Positions 1-7,757 are shown, counted from the first letter of the stretch. The stretch is 11,711 bases of DNA from Candidatus Bathyarchaeota archaeon (GCA_029879825.1 JAOUPL010000033.1:1-11711), one strand, 5' to 3'. Numbers and translations are program-made. Notes: a model not told the origin generated them from the letters alone.

Positions 1-3
1 ATC

Positions 4-1266
4 ATGAACATCATCGAAAAGATTTTGGCTAGGGCTTCGGGCAGAGGAGAAGTCTCTCCGGGGGAAATAGTGGAAGCCAGCATTGACATGGCAATGATAC
101 ATGATCTAACTGGCCCCCTAACCATCGAGTCATTTCGAAAAATTGGAGCGAAGAAGGTCTGGAATAGTCAACGCATAGTTGTCATATTAGACCACATTGT
201 TCCAGCCAGTTCAGTGAAGTCAGCTGAATTACACAAAGTCTTAAGGAAATTCGCAGAGGAGCAGAAAATAGGCAACTTTTACGACGTTGGTCAAGGCGGA
301 GTATGCCATCAAGTAATGCCTGAGAAGGGTCACGTTAGGCCGGGAGAGTTGATTGTGGGTGCAGATTCTCATACGTGCACTTACGGCGCCTTCGGCGCAT
401 TTGCGACTGGAATAGGATCAACAGAGATGGCTGCTGTTTTCGGAACTGGTAGTCTATGGTTTAAGGTACCCGAGGTCATTAAAGTGAATGTAACTGGCCG
501 ATTTCAGAGCTTTGTTACGCCGAAAGACCTGATATTAAACATAATTAGTCGAATCAAAGCTGACGGAGCAATCTACAACGGAATAGAATTTGCCGGACCC
601 ACGATAAGAGATATGGGTGTTGACGGTCGAATGGTTCTCTGCAACATGGCTGTGGAGATGGGAGCCAAAACAGGAATAATCGAGCCCGACGAAACAACTC
701 TAAACTATGTCAAAAGCAGAACCAAAGAACCGTTTAAACCTGTAAAAAGCGATCTTGAGGGCACCTACAAGAAGGTTTTAGATATGGATGTCACAGATTT
801 GGAGCCTCAAGTTTCTTGTCCCCACTCGGTTGACAACGTCAAACCGGTATCAGAGGTGGACAAAGTAGAGATAGATCAAGCCTTTATCGGCTCATGCACT
901 AACGGGCGCCTAGAAGACCTACGACTGGCTGCCAAGCTTCTGAAAGGAAGAAAAGTAAGGGAGGGAGTTCGATTACTTGTAACTCCTTCATCCCAAGAAG
1001 TGTATGCAGAGGCTTTGCAAGAGGGACTAATCAAAACTTTTCTTGAAGCTGGCGCAATCGTGTGCAACCCCACCTGTGGCCCATGCCTCGGCGGGCATCT
1101 AGGCCTGTTGGCGCCGGGAGAAACTTGCATAAGCTCTTCAAACAGAAACTTCGTTGGAAGAATGGGAAGCCCAAAAGCCCACGTCTATTTGGCTTCTCCC
1201 GCAACAGTTGCAGCCTCGGCCGTAACCGGCAAAATCACTGATCCCAGACTCTTAAGGGGGACATAA
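4..1266 (+). CDS. leuC: 3-isopropylmalate dehydratase, large subunit
   Basis: With LeuD, this cytosolic enzyme isomerises 2-isopropylmalate to 3-isopropylmalate in leucine synthesis; archaeal versions may also act on citramalate for isoleucine. The 420-residue length suits the archaeal LeuC/homoaconitase type, which is shorter than bacterial LeuC. Seen: the aconitase-family GADSHT segment (residues 119-124) followed by the Gly-rich stretch GAFGAFATGIGSTEMA, and three cysteines in the right places to bind the 4Fe-4S cluster, C298 in SCTNGR and C358/C361 in PTCGPC (an extra C354 lies nearby). The ATG at position 4 is the only start that can be judged, because upstream sequence is outside the window. 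leuD follows after 5 nt, so the two subunits are surely co-expressed. Homoaconitase is the main alternative; the neighbouring leuD and leuB argue for isopropylmalate isomerase. Confidence 0.95.
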   Translation: MNIIEKILARASGRGEVSPGEIVEASIDMAMIHDLTGPLTIESFRKIGAKKVWNSQRIVVILDHIVPASSVKSAELHKVLRKFAEEQKIGNFYDVGQGGVCHQVMPEKGHVRPGELIVGADSHTCTYGAFGAFATGIGSTEMAAVFGTGSLWFKVPEVIKVNVTGRFQSFVTPKDLILNIISRIKADGAIYNGIEFAGPTIRDMGVDGRMVLCNMAVEMGAKTGIIEPDETTLNYVKSRTKEPFKPVKSDLEGTYKKVLDMDVTDLEPQVSCPHSVDNVKPVSEVDKVEIDQAFIGSCTNGRLEDLRLAAKLLKGRKVREGVRLLVTPSSQEVYAEALQEGLIKTFLEAGAIVCNPTCGPCLGGHLGLLAPGETCISSSNRNFVGRMGSPKAHVYLASPATVAASAVTGKITDPRLLRGT

Positions 1267-1271
1267 CAAAA

Positions 1272-1769
1272 TTGACGATCTATGGAAAGGCAATCAAGTT
1301 TGAAGACAACGTGGACACCGACGTTATTCTCCCAGGACAATATTTGGTTCTAACCGATACGATGGAACTGGCAAAGCATGCCATGGAAGGGTTAGATCCT
1401 ACTTTCACAACAAAAATTCACGACGGAGCCATCATCGTTGCTGGAAAGAATTTTGGGTGCGGTTCCAGCCGGGAGCAGGCGCCTTCAGCGTTAAAGCACG
1501 CTGGCATTGAATGCGTGCTCGCTGAATCCTTTGCCCGCATATTTTATAGAAATGCCATAACCATTGGTTTGCCAGTTCTCGAATGCTCTGGGATTTCAAG
1601 CAAAGTCGAGGAAGGAGACGAGCTAGGTGTGGACCTAAGGGCGGGTGAAGTTGAAAATAAGTCGAAAAATTTAGTCCTTCAAGCAACGCAACTGCCGGAG
1701 TTCATTGTGGAAATCCTCGACGATGGAGGCTTAATAGAACATTTGAGAAGGAGGATTGTGTCGAAATGA
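1272..1769 (+). CDS. leuD: 3-isopropylmalate dehydratase, small subunit
   Basis: Swivel-domain partner of LeuC; together they form the isopropylmalate isomerase. The 165-residue length is normal for archaeal LeuD. Seen: the DNVDTDVILPGQYL segment near the N-terminus and the NFGCGSSREQAP signature at residues 60-71, which holds the substrate-binding Ser/Arg. The loop just after the first motif reads YLVLT (residues 24-28). From family knowledge, homoaconitase small subunits carry an Arg in this loop (YLRT type), so the hydrophobic version here favours isopropylmalate or citramalate over homocitrate. The start is a TTG at 1272, preceded by a G-rich stretch ending at 1260; no in-frame ATG lies close by. 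The stop overlaps the leuB start in an ATGA arrangement (1766-1769), a sign of translational coupling. Confidence 0.94.
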   Translation: MTIYGKAIKFEDNVDTDVILPGQYLVLTDTMELAKHAMEGLDPTFTTKIHDGAIIVAGKNFGCGSSREQAPSALKHAGIECVLAESFARIFYRNAITIGLPVLECSGISSKVEEGDELGVDLRAGEVENKSKNLVLQATQLPEFIVEILDDGGLIEHLRRRIVSK

Positions 1770-2824
1770 GCGATTACAAGATAGCCCTAATTCCAGGGGA
1801 TGGAATCGGCCCCGAACTGACCGAAGCAACATTGAAGGTTTTGGATGCTGTTCAGCAGAGGTTTGACTTGAGCCTAGCCATTGTTAAGGTTGAGGCTGGT
1901 GACGCATGCTTCAAAAGGAGGGGCGTAGCTCTCCCAGAGGATACTGTTGAGGCGATAAGAAGCTCACATGCATGCTTGAAGGGTCCCGTGGGTGAAACAG
2001 CCGCTGAAGTCGTTGTTAAGTTAAGAATCATGTTTGACTTGTATGCCAACATTCGCCCCATAAAGGCCTATCCCTCAACCCCGAGCATAAGATCGGACAT
2101 AGACTTCGTTTTCGTGAGGGAGAACACCGAAGACGTCTACAAGGGTATAGAGTTCATGTTAGACGACACCGCCATCTGCCTAAGGGTCATAACGAGGAAG
2201 GGTTGCGAACGAATAGCAAAAAAGGCCTTTGACGTGGCCAGGAGGAGAAACAAAAAGAGACTGGTTACAGCCGTCCATAAGGCGAACGTCATGAAATTAA
2301 CATGTGGACTGTTTGCTAGAGTTTGCAGAGAAGTGGCCCGACAATACCCAAACATAACCTTTGAAGAACAGTACGTTGACGCCACAGCCATGCGCCTGAT
2401 CAAGGAACCACAAAAATTTGATGTCATAGTCACCCCAAACATGTTTGGCGACATACTCTCCGACGAAGCCGCCCAACTCGTCGGAGGCTTAGGGATGGCG
2501 CCGGGCGCAAACATCGGAGAAAACTTCGCCATGTTTGAACCGATTCACGGATCAGCTCCAAGCAGAGTTGGAAAGCACACGGCTAACCCATGCTCCATGA
2601 TATTAGCCTCAAAAATGATGCTTGACTGGCTGGGCGAGCAACAGGACGATTCCAAATGTTTGGTTGCCGCTCAAGCTGTAGAGGAAGCCGTGACTAAGAC
2701 GTTGCGTAAGGGGATTACAGTTCCGGACTTTGGTGGAAAGGCCAAAACTGAGGAGATGGCAGAGGCTATAGCGAAAGAGATTTTGAAAAGTAACCAAACA
2801 AATGGAGGAAACATGTTAGAATGA
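1766..2824 (+). CDS. leuB: 3-isopropylmalate dehydrogenase (isocitrate/isopropylmalate dehydrogenase family)
   Basis: Catalyses oxidative decarboxylation of 3-isopropylmalate to 2-oxoisocaproate. 352 residues. Seen in order: GDGIGPE (11-17), YANIRP (93-98), VRENTEDVYKG (117-127), the catalytic-Lys segment HKANVMK (171-177), Asp205, the metal-binding FGDILSDEA (227-235, Asp229 and Asp233) and HGSAP (261-265). In my hand alignment the positions that contact the substrate side chain in Thermus LeuB (two leucines) are V83-V84, hydrophobic, which favours isopropylmalate over isocitrate or homoisocitrate. The residue after GSAP, usually Asp in NAD-dependent enzymes, is Ser266, so cofactor choice is open. 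A strong Shine-Dalgarno GAAGGAGG (1747-1754) lies 11 nt before the ATG, which overlaps the leuD stop by 4 nt. Homoisocitrate dehydrogenase is the alternative; the operon argues against it. Confidence 0.92.
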   Translation: MSDYKIALIPGDGIGPELTEATLKVLDAVQQRFDLSLAIVKVEAGDACFKRRGVALPEDTVEAIRSSHACLKGPVGETAAEVVVKLRIMFDLYANIRPIKAYPSTPSIRSDIDFVFVRENTEDVYKGIEFMLDDTAICLRVITRKGCERIAKKAFDVARRRNKKRLVTAVHKANVMKLTCGLFARVCREVARQYPNITFEEQYVDATAMRLIKEPQKFDVIVTPNMFGDILSDEAAQLVGGLGMAPGANIGENFAMFEPIHGSAPSRVGKHTANPCSMILASKMMLDWLGEQQDDSKCLVAAQAVEEAVTKTLRKGITVPDFGGKAKTEEMAEAIAKEILKSNQTNGGNMLE

Positions 2825-2850
2825 GAAAACTTAACGCTTGAAAATTCTTT

Positions 2851-2856
2851 GGAGAG
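2851..2856 (+). promoter_or_regulatory. Shine-Dalgarno deciding the leuA start
   Basis: GGAGAG lies 8 nt before the ATG at 2865 and within the reading frame that begins at an upstream TTG (2838). The TTG has no comparable purine-rich site at proper distance, so the shorter 505-residue product is preferred. Confidence 0.7.
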
Positions 2857-2864
2857 TTGAAAAT

Positions 2865-4382
2865 ATGAAATCGAAAAATGTGGAATACGTAAGCATCTTC
2901 GACACAACGTTGAGAGACGGGGAGCAAACTCCGGGGGTGTCACTGACTACAGAGGAAAAACTGGAGATAGCGCGGCAACTTGACAGGTTAGGTGTAGATG
3001 TTATAGAAGCAGGCACTCCAATAAGCTCGGAAGGGGAGAAAAGAGCAGTTAAAGAAGTGGCTAAAGCTGGATTAAACGCCGAAATATGCGGTCTCGCTCG
3101 CACCGCAAGGGTGGACATCGACGCGGCCATCGCATGTGACGTTGACGCTGTTCACACTTTTATCTCCACTTCAGACGTGCAAATGAAATATGCAGTAAAC
3201 ATGACACCTGAACAGGTTTTGTCAACCTCCATCGATTCTGTTGAGTACATCAAAGATCATGGATTAGTGTGCGAGTATTCGCCCATGGACGCCACAAGAA
3301 CAGAGATAGGGTTTCTGAGGCAAATATGTAAGGCTGCGGAAGAGGCGGGAGCCGACCGAATAAACATCCCGGACACGGTTGGCGTAATGACTCCTTTAAC
3401 CATGCGAAAGCTTATTGAAGACATCAAAAGCGTTGTGAAAGTCCCTATCAGCGTGCATTGTCATAATGACTTTGGAATGGCTGTTGCTAACTCGCTGGCA
3501 GGAGTTGAGGCTGGGGCTTCTCAAATCCACGTTACAGTAAATGGCTTGGGGGAAAGGGCTGGAAACGCGGCGCTAGAGGAAGTTGCAGTAGCCCTCCATC
3601 TAATCCACAACAGAAAAACAAGGATAAACACTCGATTGCTTTATGACACTTCACGACTTGTATCTAGGTTAACCGGCGTTTCTATACAGCCCAATAAGGC
3701 CATTGTAGGTGAAAACGCATTTTCCCATGAATCTGGCATACACACCCGCGGAGTTACGGTGTTGCCCTCAACCTTTGAGCCGATTAAGCCAGAGTTCGTT
3801 GGAAGAAAAAGGAAGTTGGTGGCTGGAAAACTGGCCGGTACCAGCGGCATCAAAGTAGAGTTGGAAGAGGCGGGAGTCTATCCTACCAAAGAACAGTTGG
3901 GAGAGATCGTTAAGAAGGTTAAAGAGTTGGGAGATAAAGGCAAAACCGTGACAGACGCCGATTTATTGGCCATAGCCAGAGCGGTTACAGGAAAAGTGAT
4001 CAAGGAAAAAAGGATTGTTGACTTAACCGACCTGGCCGTGGTAACGGGAATCAGGGTTATTCCAACAGCCTCGGTGAGACTTGTATTAGATGGAAAGGAA
4101 TACATTGCCTCGGAAACGGGTTTAGGTCCAGTGGACGCTGCAATTAAGGCTGTTCAAAAACTCACATCCAATCTGGTGAACGTTAGGTTAAAGGAATATC
4201 GTATAGAAGCTGCAACAGGAGGCTCAGATGCCATGGGCGAAGTAATAATAAAAGTTGAGGACAAAGATGGAAACGTTGTTTCGGCGAGGGCTGTCCACGA
4301 AGACATAGTCATGGCTAGTATCGAGGCAATGATAGATGGAATCAACAAAAGCCTATTGAAGAGCAGAAACAGGATGAAATGA
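2865..4382 (+). CDS. leuA: 2-isopropylmalate synthase (or citramalate synthase), LeuA family
   Basis: Condenses acetyl-CoA with 2-oxoisovalerate (LeuA) or pyruvate (CimA), the entry step for the leuCDB-encoded enzymes. 505 residues from the ATG at 2865. Seen: TIM-barrel start FDTTLRDGEQ (12-21, metal ligand Asp13), IPDTVG (168-173), HCHNDFG (198-204, metal-binding His198 and His200) and NGLGERAGNA (226-235). A linker follows, then a C-terminal domain (about 385-500) with the LeuA-dimer regulatory pattern, including DGKEYIASETGLGPVDAA, so end-product feedback inhibition is expected. The ATG at 2865 was chosen over an in-frame TTG at 2838 because GGAGAG (2851-2856) sits 8 nt before it. It lies 40 nt after leuB. 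Sequence alone does not separate LeuA from CimA or homocitrate synthase; the operon favours LeuA, and a dual leucine/isoleucine role is possible. Confidence 0.9.
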   Translation: MKSKNVEYVSIFDTTLRDGEQTPGVSLTTEEKLEIARQLDRLGVDVIEAGTPISSEGEKRAVKEVAKAGLNAEICGLARTARVDIDAAIACDVDAVHTFISTSDVQMKYAVNMTPEQVLSTSIDSVEYIKDHGLVCEYSPMDATRTEIGFLRQICKAAEEAGADRINIPDTVGVMTPLTMRKLIEDIKSVVKVPISVHCHNDFGMAVANSLAGVEAGASQIHVTVNGLGERAGNAALEEVAVALHLIHNRKTRINTRLLYDTSRLVSRLTGVSIQPNKAIVGENAFSHESGIHTRGVTVLPSTFEPIKPEFVGRKRKLVAGKLAGTSGIKVELEEAGVYPTKEQLGEIVKKVKELGDKGKTVTDADLLAIARAVTGKVIKEKRIVDLTDLAVVTGIRVIPTASVRLVLDGKEYIASETGLGPVDAAIKAVQKLTSNLVNVRLKEYRIEAATGGSDAMGEVIIKVEDKDGNVVSARAVHEDIVMASIEAMIDGINKSLLKSRNRMK

Positions 4383-4394
4383 AACCTCTTAGAT

Positions 4395-5420
4395 TTACCC
4401 TTTCGAACTCCCGTGTAATGTCTTGAGATTTTCCGGAGATAAGACGCCTGTCTCGGTTATGATGGCGCTTACATATTTCATTGGAGTGACATCGAAGGCT
4501 GGGTTAATTACTTGGATGCCTTTTGGCGCGATTCTTTCGGAGCGTAAGTGCGTGACCTCTTCGGGGTTCCTCTCTTCAATAACAGCGTCGTCTGAAGTGT
4601 GGCTTAGGTCCATAGTTGAAGTGGGAGCAGCTACATAAAATGGAATTCCATGTTCATGTGCCAGCACAGCGATGTTGTAGGTGCCTATCTTATTTATGAC
4701 AGCATCTCGAACTATTCTATCCGCTCCAACCACAACCTTGTTCACCAGTCGCTTAGACATGACGTATCCAACCATGCTATCCGTGATCAACGTTACCGGA
4801 ATGCCGTCTCGTTTCAGCTCATAGGCCGTAAGTCTGGCGCCCTGAAGTTTCGGCCTAGTTTCGGTGGCGATTACCTTGATCTGTTTGCCCTGATTCCACG
4901 CAGACCTTATGACCCCTAGAGCAGTGCCGTAATCTACGGTAGCCAAGCTACCTGCGTTGCAGTGGGTGAGGACAACGTCTCCATCTCCGATAAGCTTGGA
5001 TCCATGTTCGCCTATTTTGCGGTTGACTTCAACGTCTTCATCGGCCATCCTCTGAGCTTCTTCTATTATAGCCTTAGCCACGGCTTTCGCATCTCCTGAG
5101 GTTTCCTGCGCCTTTTTCACGACTCGGTTGATTGCCCAGAAAAGATTCACTGCGGTTGGTCTTGTTTTCCTCAAAATTTCAGCTGACTCTTCAATTTCCC
5201 TTATCAAACCCTCCCTCTTCTTGGCTTTGGAATGGAAGGCTGTGAGGGCCAAGCCGTATGCTGCTGCTACACCTATGAGAGGTGCGCCCCGCAACTTCAT
5301 GTTCTCAATTGCAGAGGATACATCGCTGCATTTCTCCATCTTCAAAAACACAAGTTCATTAGGCAGCTTTGTTTGATCTATCGTAACGACTACACCGTCT
5401 TTCCACTCTATGGTTCTCAC
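4395..5420 (-). CDS. mtnA: S-methyl-5-thioribose-1-phosphate isomerase (aIF2B/MtnA family)
   Basis: Isomerises methylthioribose-1-phosphate to methylthioribulose-1-phosphate in methionine salvage. 341 residues. Seen: the RGAPLIGVAAAYG signature (44-56), the catalytic cysteine in THCNAGSLAT (C154), TETRP (186-190), and the catalytic aspartate in VVGADRI (D234). The N-terminus RTIEWKDGVVVTIDQTKLP matches how MtnA proteins begin and distinguishes it from the shorter eIF2B-like ribose-1,5-bisphosphate isomerases, although activity on related ribose bisphosphates cannot be excluded. The start is GTG (5418-5420); the frame is closed by a TAG only 21 nt upstream and contains no ATG before RTIEW. It is convergent with leuA, stop codons separated by 12 nt, and no other methionine-salvage gene is in the window. 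An AT-rich element around 5459-5470 on this strand could be its TATA box. Confidence 0.93.
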   Translation of the reverse strand: MRTIEWKDGVVVTIDQTKLPNELVFLKMEKCSDVSSAIENMKLRGAPLIGVAAAYGLALTAFHSKAKKREGLIREIEESAEILRKTRPTAVNLFWAINRVVKKAQETSGDAKAVAKAIIEEAQRMADEDVEVNRKIGEHGSKLIGDGDVVLTHCNAGSLATVDYGTALGVIRSAWNQGKQIKVIATETRPKLQGARLTAYELKRDGIPVTLITDSMVGYVMSKRLVNKVVVGADRIVRDAVINKIGTYNIAVLAHEHGIPFYVAAPTSTMDLSHTSDDAVIEERNPEEVTHLRSERIAPKGIQVINPAFDVTPMKYVSAIITETGVLSPENLKTLHGSSKG

Positions 5421-5531
5421 GTATCCGCACCGCCATTTCCACTATTCGTTGTTCACTGATTTTATTTTTGTCCCGAAACTCATCATTCTTCTTAATAATG
5501 TGTCTTGCAGTGAGATAATGTGGGGGATTTC

Positions 5532-5675
5532 ATGGACAGAGAGGCTGCGAATCTATTGGTTGAGAAATTTGGGCAGAAATACTCGGATATTTTGGGAATA
5601 AAATCGGAATTACTGGAGTTTATTCTTTTTTCTGCGCGCGCTCTTTTCTGTTCAAGAGTTTTAAGGCGTTTCTAA
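5532..5675 (+). pseudogene. Possible truncated gene start or small protein of 47 residues
   Basis: An ATG at 5532 is preceded by GTGGGGG (5520-5526) at a good ribosome-binding distance and by an AT-rich element near 5490-5500. The first 27 or so codons give a sensible amphipathic sequence, MDREAANLLVEKFGQKYSD and on to about residue 27. After that the frame runs antisense to the 3' end of the Nudix gene (from 5620) and ends at a TAA (5673-5675), with low-quality composition (several Phe, Cys, Arg). I read this as the surviving 5' end of a gene cut off by rearrangement, though a genuine small protein is possible. The segment LLVEKFGQKYSDILGI recalls from memory the N-terminus of the HhH family encoded at 6147-6761, but I cannot confirm this. 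Confidence 0.35.
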
Positions 5676-6063
5676 GGATCTTCTTGTGGTCGAATGCCAT
5701 TTCTTTAGGAATCTTCTTAAAGGAACCAACCTCTTTGGCATCTGTGTTAGGTCGTAGCGTTCCGCCTCTTTCCTCCGCTAAGTACACTATACTTACCACA
5801 TGCCCCCTAGGATCCCTCTCGGGGCCAGAATAGACACCTACTAACTTCAATATCCTGACATCCAAACCGGTTTCCTCCTTCGCCTCTCTGACAGCTGTAG
5901 CTTCCACGGTCTCTCCATACTCCACGAACCCGCCAGGTAGAGCACAGAAATTCTTGAAGGGAGCATTTTTGCGCTTGATCAGTACGATAGAGTTGTTTGG
6001 TCTCTTGATGATCACGTCTACAGCCAGTAGAGGTTTCCTTTCACTCTTTGTCGACGCTTCCAT
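5620..6063 (-). CDS. Nudix hydrolase, ADP-ribose pyrophosphatase-like
   Basis: Nudix enzymes cleave nucleoside diphosphates linked to another moiety, needing Mg2+. 147 residues. The complete Nudix box GX5EX7REUXEEXGU is present at residues 45-67 (G45, E51, R59, E60, E63, E64, G66). The flanking context, LLAVDVIIK before the box and the FCALPGGFVEYGETVE segment, resembles the archaeal ADP-ribose pyrophosphatase type characterised in Methanocaldococcus jannaschii; that substrate is inference, and sanitising damaged nucleotides is the alternative. The C-terminus is lysine/arginine rich. The ATG at 6061-6063 is preceded by AAAGGAGA at about 11 nt. It lies 83 nt downstream of the HhH gene on the same strand and may be cotranscribed with it, suggesting but not proving a shared role in DNA or nucleotide damage handling. 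Confidence 0.88.
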   Translation of the reverse strand: MEASTKSERKPLLAVDVIIKRPNNSIVLIKRKNAPFKNFCALPGGFVEYGETVEATAVREAKEETGLDVRILKLVGVYSGPERDPRGHVVSIVYLAEERGGTLRPNTDAKEVGSFKKIPKEMAFDHKKILRNALKLLNRKERAQKKE

Positions 6064-6146
6064 ATGATGCTTGTCTCCTTTCCATTCGATTTTGAGCTTG
6101 ATCGTCTGTTTCGTGATAGAGATGGCGCGAATCGCCTATCCTGATT

Positions 6147-6761
6147 TCAGTGGATGTTATTCCTCTCTTTGCAGTGGTGTTGAACAGGGCACACCTTACA
6201 TTTACGTTTCTTGCAGTATTCAAGATTCAGCCGCACAAGAACTGATTCATGGGGCTCTACATACTCCAAGCCTATTCGATTAGCGATTTTGATAGCCATC
6301 TGAGACGGTTTTGGTTTGGCCTTCTCCCAGATCCCCCTCAACTCTCTTAAGAAGATATTGACACCTACCGGGCCAACGCCCTTGAACTCTTGTAGTCGCC
6401 TCTCTAGGTCTGTAGGGCTGTTGGATTTCCTGTGGAGTTCTTCTAGATCTCCATACTTCTGTTTGAGTTCTTCCGTGATCTTCAGGAGGTTTGAGGCCGT
6501 GGAGAAGTCGTATCTCACGTATCCTCCCGAATCCAGCACCTCAACCAGGCGGTCCCATCCAGCCGCCAGTATTTTTTCCGGTGTCGTCGATCCCTCCTCC
6601 TCAAATCGGCGGTACGTCTTCTTGGCGACCTCGGCTGAGATCCTTTTGGCAAACAATATCGATGCCAAGAACCACTTGAACCTGTCCTCCGCCCTAGTCA
6701 GGTCTAAGTCGAGTTCCTCAGAGTAGCTTTGGAGCCTTGAAAGTGTAGCATCAACAGTCAA
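6147..6761 (-). CDS. Endonuclease III-like HhH-GPD family protein with altered active site
   Basis: 204 residues with the helical architecture of the HhH-GPD DNA glycosylase superfamily. Seen: an N-terminal helical part including FKWFLASILFAKRIS (28-42), a helix-hairpin-helix FKGVGPVGVN (126-135), and a C-terminal four-cysteine loop C183-X4-C188-X2-C191-X5-C197, two residues shorter in the first gap than the C-X6-C-X2-C-X5-C loop of E. coli endonuclease III. The position of the catalytic lysine (LPGVGRKTAN in EndoIII) is V132, so lyase chemistry is not expected. The catalytic aspartate is also doubtful: the aligned residue is S153 or E169 depending on the gap. A monofunctional glycosylase or a noncatalytic DNA-binding protein are both possible. 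The start is TTG (6759-6761) with GAGGG about 9-10 nt upstream. Nudix follows on the same strand after 83 nt. Confidence 0.75.
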   Translation of the reverse strand: MTVDATLSRLQSYSEELDLDLTRAEDRFKWFLASILFAKRISAEVAKKTYRRFEEEGSTTPEKILAAGWDRLVEVLDSGGYVRYDFSTASNLLKITEELKQKYGDLEELHRKSNSPTDLERRLQEFKGVGPVGVNIFLRELRGIWEKAKPKPSQMAIKIANRIGLEYVEPHESVLVRLNLEYCKKRKCKVCPVQHHCKERNNIH

Positions 6762-6942
6762 ATGAAATTGCCCTCTAACGGATTCTAAATGCCTTCTCTT
6801 TGCTTAATGCTTTTCGAAGGGCGCGCAGTACGAAAAAACTGAAAAACTTTTGTGAACTTTGAAACAGCTTTGCTTAGACTTGGTGAGAACTTTTGTAGAA
6901 GGAAAAAATGTGGACAGTGCGTGCTTAAATGGTACTGTTTAG

Positions 6943-7674
6943 TTATCGCTTCGGGCTGATTTTGGTCACGACTTCGACTGGGCTTCCTCTGGGTAGTTTT
7001 ATTTTAGTTTGCCAATCATCTCCAACAGCGATGAGAGAATATACTCCGGAAACCTCTGCCTTCGCTTTTTTAACAAGATCGATGAGAGCCGCTTGGGTTT
7101 CTCCTGTCTTTATCATGTCATCCACTATGAGCACGCTGTCTCTTCTTTTGAAGGCGTCTTTCGGTATGTATAGCGTCATGGTTACGCCTGAATCTTTTAG
7201 CGCATACGTTTCTTCCAGAAACGCTGGAACTCCTACTTCTTTGTTTCTTTTTGCTATTATCATATCGACGCCCAACGCGTTTGCAACTAGGGTTGCGAGG
7301 GGTATGCCGTCTACAGCTGCTGTTAGAATCTTTGTCACGCGTCTTCCGGCGAAAGTTGCGAGGGCGTGGTGGGCTGCTTGTTGAAGTATGTTGTGGTCAC
7401 CTATGATCCAGGTGTTGTTGAAGTATCCGTCCTCGTTAAATTTTATTCTCCTGTGAAGTTCAGCTGTTAAGCCAACGAGTTGCGTCAAAGTTTTCCAGAG
7501 TTCTCTGGCTCTGGAAGCGTTTGGCAAAACATGACCCTTGGCATACCTGCTTAAGACCGTCACGGGCAGGTTAGTTTTAGATGATAATTCCCGATAAGTG
7601 TACTCTTTCTTCGCTGTTCGGAGCAGCTCTATAGTCATTAACCGAAGCTTCAGATCCTCTGCATGCGTGCTCAT
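6943..7674 (-). CDS. HTH-phosphoribosyltransferase transcriptional regulator (GfcR/PyrE-like)
   Basis: A fusion of an N-terminal helix-turn-helix (about residues 10-65 of 243; YRELSSKTNLPVTVLSRYAKG is Cro/CI-like) to a type I phosphoribosyltransferase domain. The PRPP-binding loop VLIVDDMIKTGET (181-193) is intact, including the Asp-Asp pair. Such proteins are annotated as orotate/purine phosphoribosyltransferase-like regulators in archaea, with GfcR of haloarchaea as a studied relative; whether this one is an enzyme, a PRPP- or nucleotide-sensing regulator, or both, is not visible. Start choice is difficult: TTG at 7701, ATG at 7683, 7680 and 7674 are in frame. AGGA (7684-7687) lies 1 nt from the ATG at 7683 but 9 nt from that at 7674, so 7674 is preferred. 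It stands alone, 181 nt from the HhH gene, with its own promoter. Its targets are unknown. Confidence 0.85.
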   Translation of the reverse strand: MSTHAEDLKLRLMTIELLRTAKKEYTYRELSSKTNLPVTVLSRYAKGHVLPNASRARELWKTLTQLVGLTAELHRRIKFNEDGYFNNTWIIGDHNILQQAAHHALATFAGRRVTKILTAAVDGIPLATLVANALGVDMIIAKRNKEVGVPAFLEETYALKDSGVTMTLYIPKDAFKRRDSVLIVDDMIKTGETQAALIDLVKKAKAEVSGVYSLIAVGDDWQTKIKLPRGSPVEVVTKISPKR

Positions 7675-7742
7675 GTTCATCATTCCTATGCACACTAACA
7701 AATCAAATAGTGAAAGTGCATCTATGTATTTTTAACTTATAC

Positions 7743-7757
7743 AATTTATAATTTCCG
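7743..7757 (-). promoter_or_regulatory. BRE/TATA promoter of the HTH-PRTase gene
   Basis: Read on the minus strand, CGGAAA (BRE-like, 7757-7752) is followed directly by TTATAAAT (7751-7744). The expected start site, about 25 nt downstream, is near 7723, giving a leader of 40-50 nt that would contain the AGGA used for the ATG at 7674. This is consistent with a leadered, Shine-Dalgarno-driven message. Confidence 0.6.

Noticed and set aside
2137..2532. 131-residue frame antisense to leuB
   Set aside because: A shadow of the leuB reading frame; leuB has full family motifs and the antisense frame has none.
6868..6898. Short direct repeats (CTTTGCTTA, AACTTTTGT) in the 6762-6942 gap
   Set aside because: Nine-base AT-rich matches of this kind are expected by chance in intergenic sequence, and they form no larger structure.
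7650..7690. C/D-box-like motifs (ATGATGA followed by CTGA) on the minus strand
   Set aside because: They coincide with the start codons and first coding residues of the HTH-PRTase gene, and no flanking terminal stem or internal C'/D' pair is evident.
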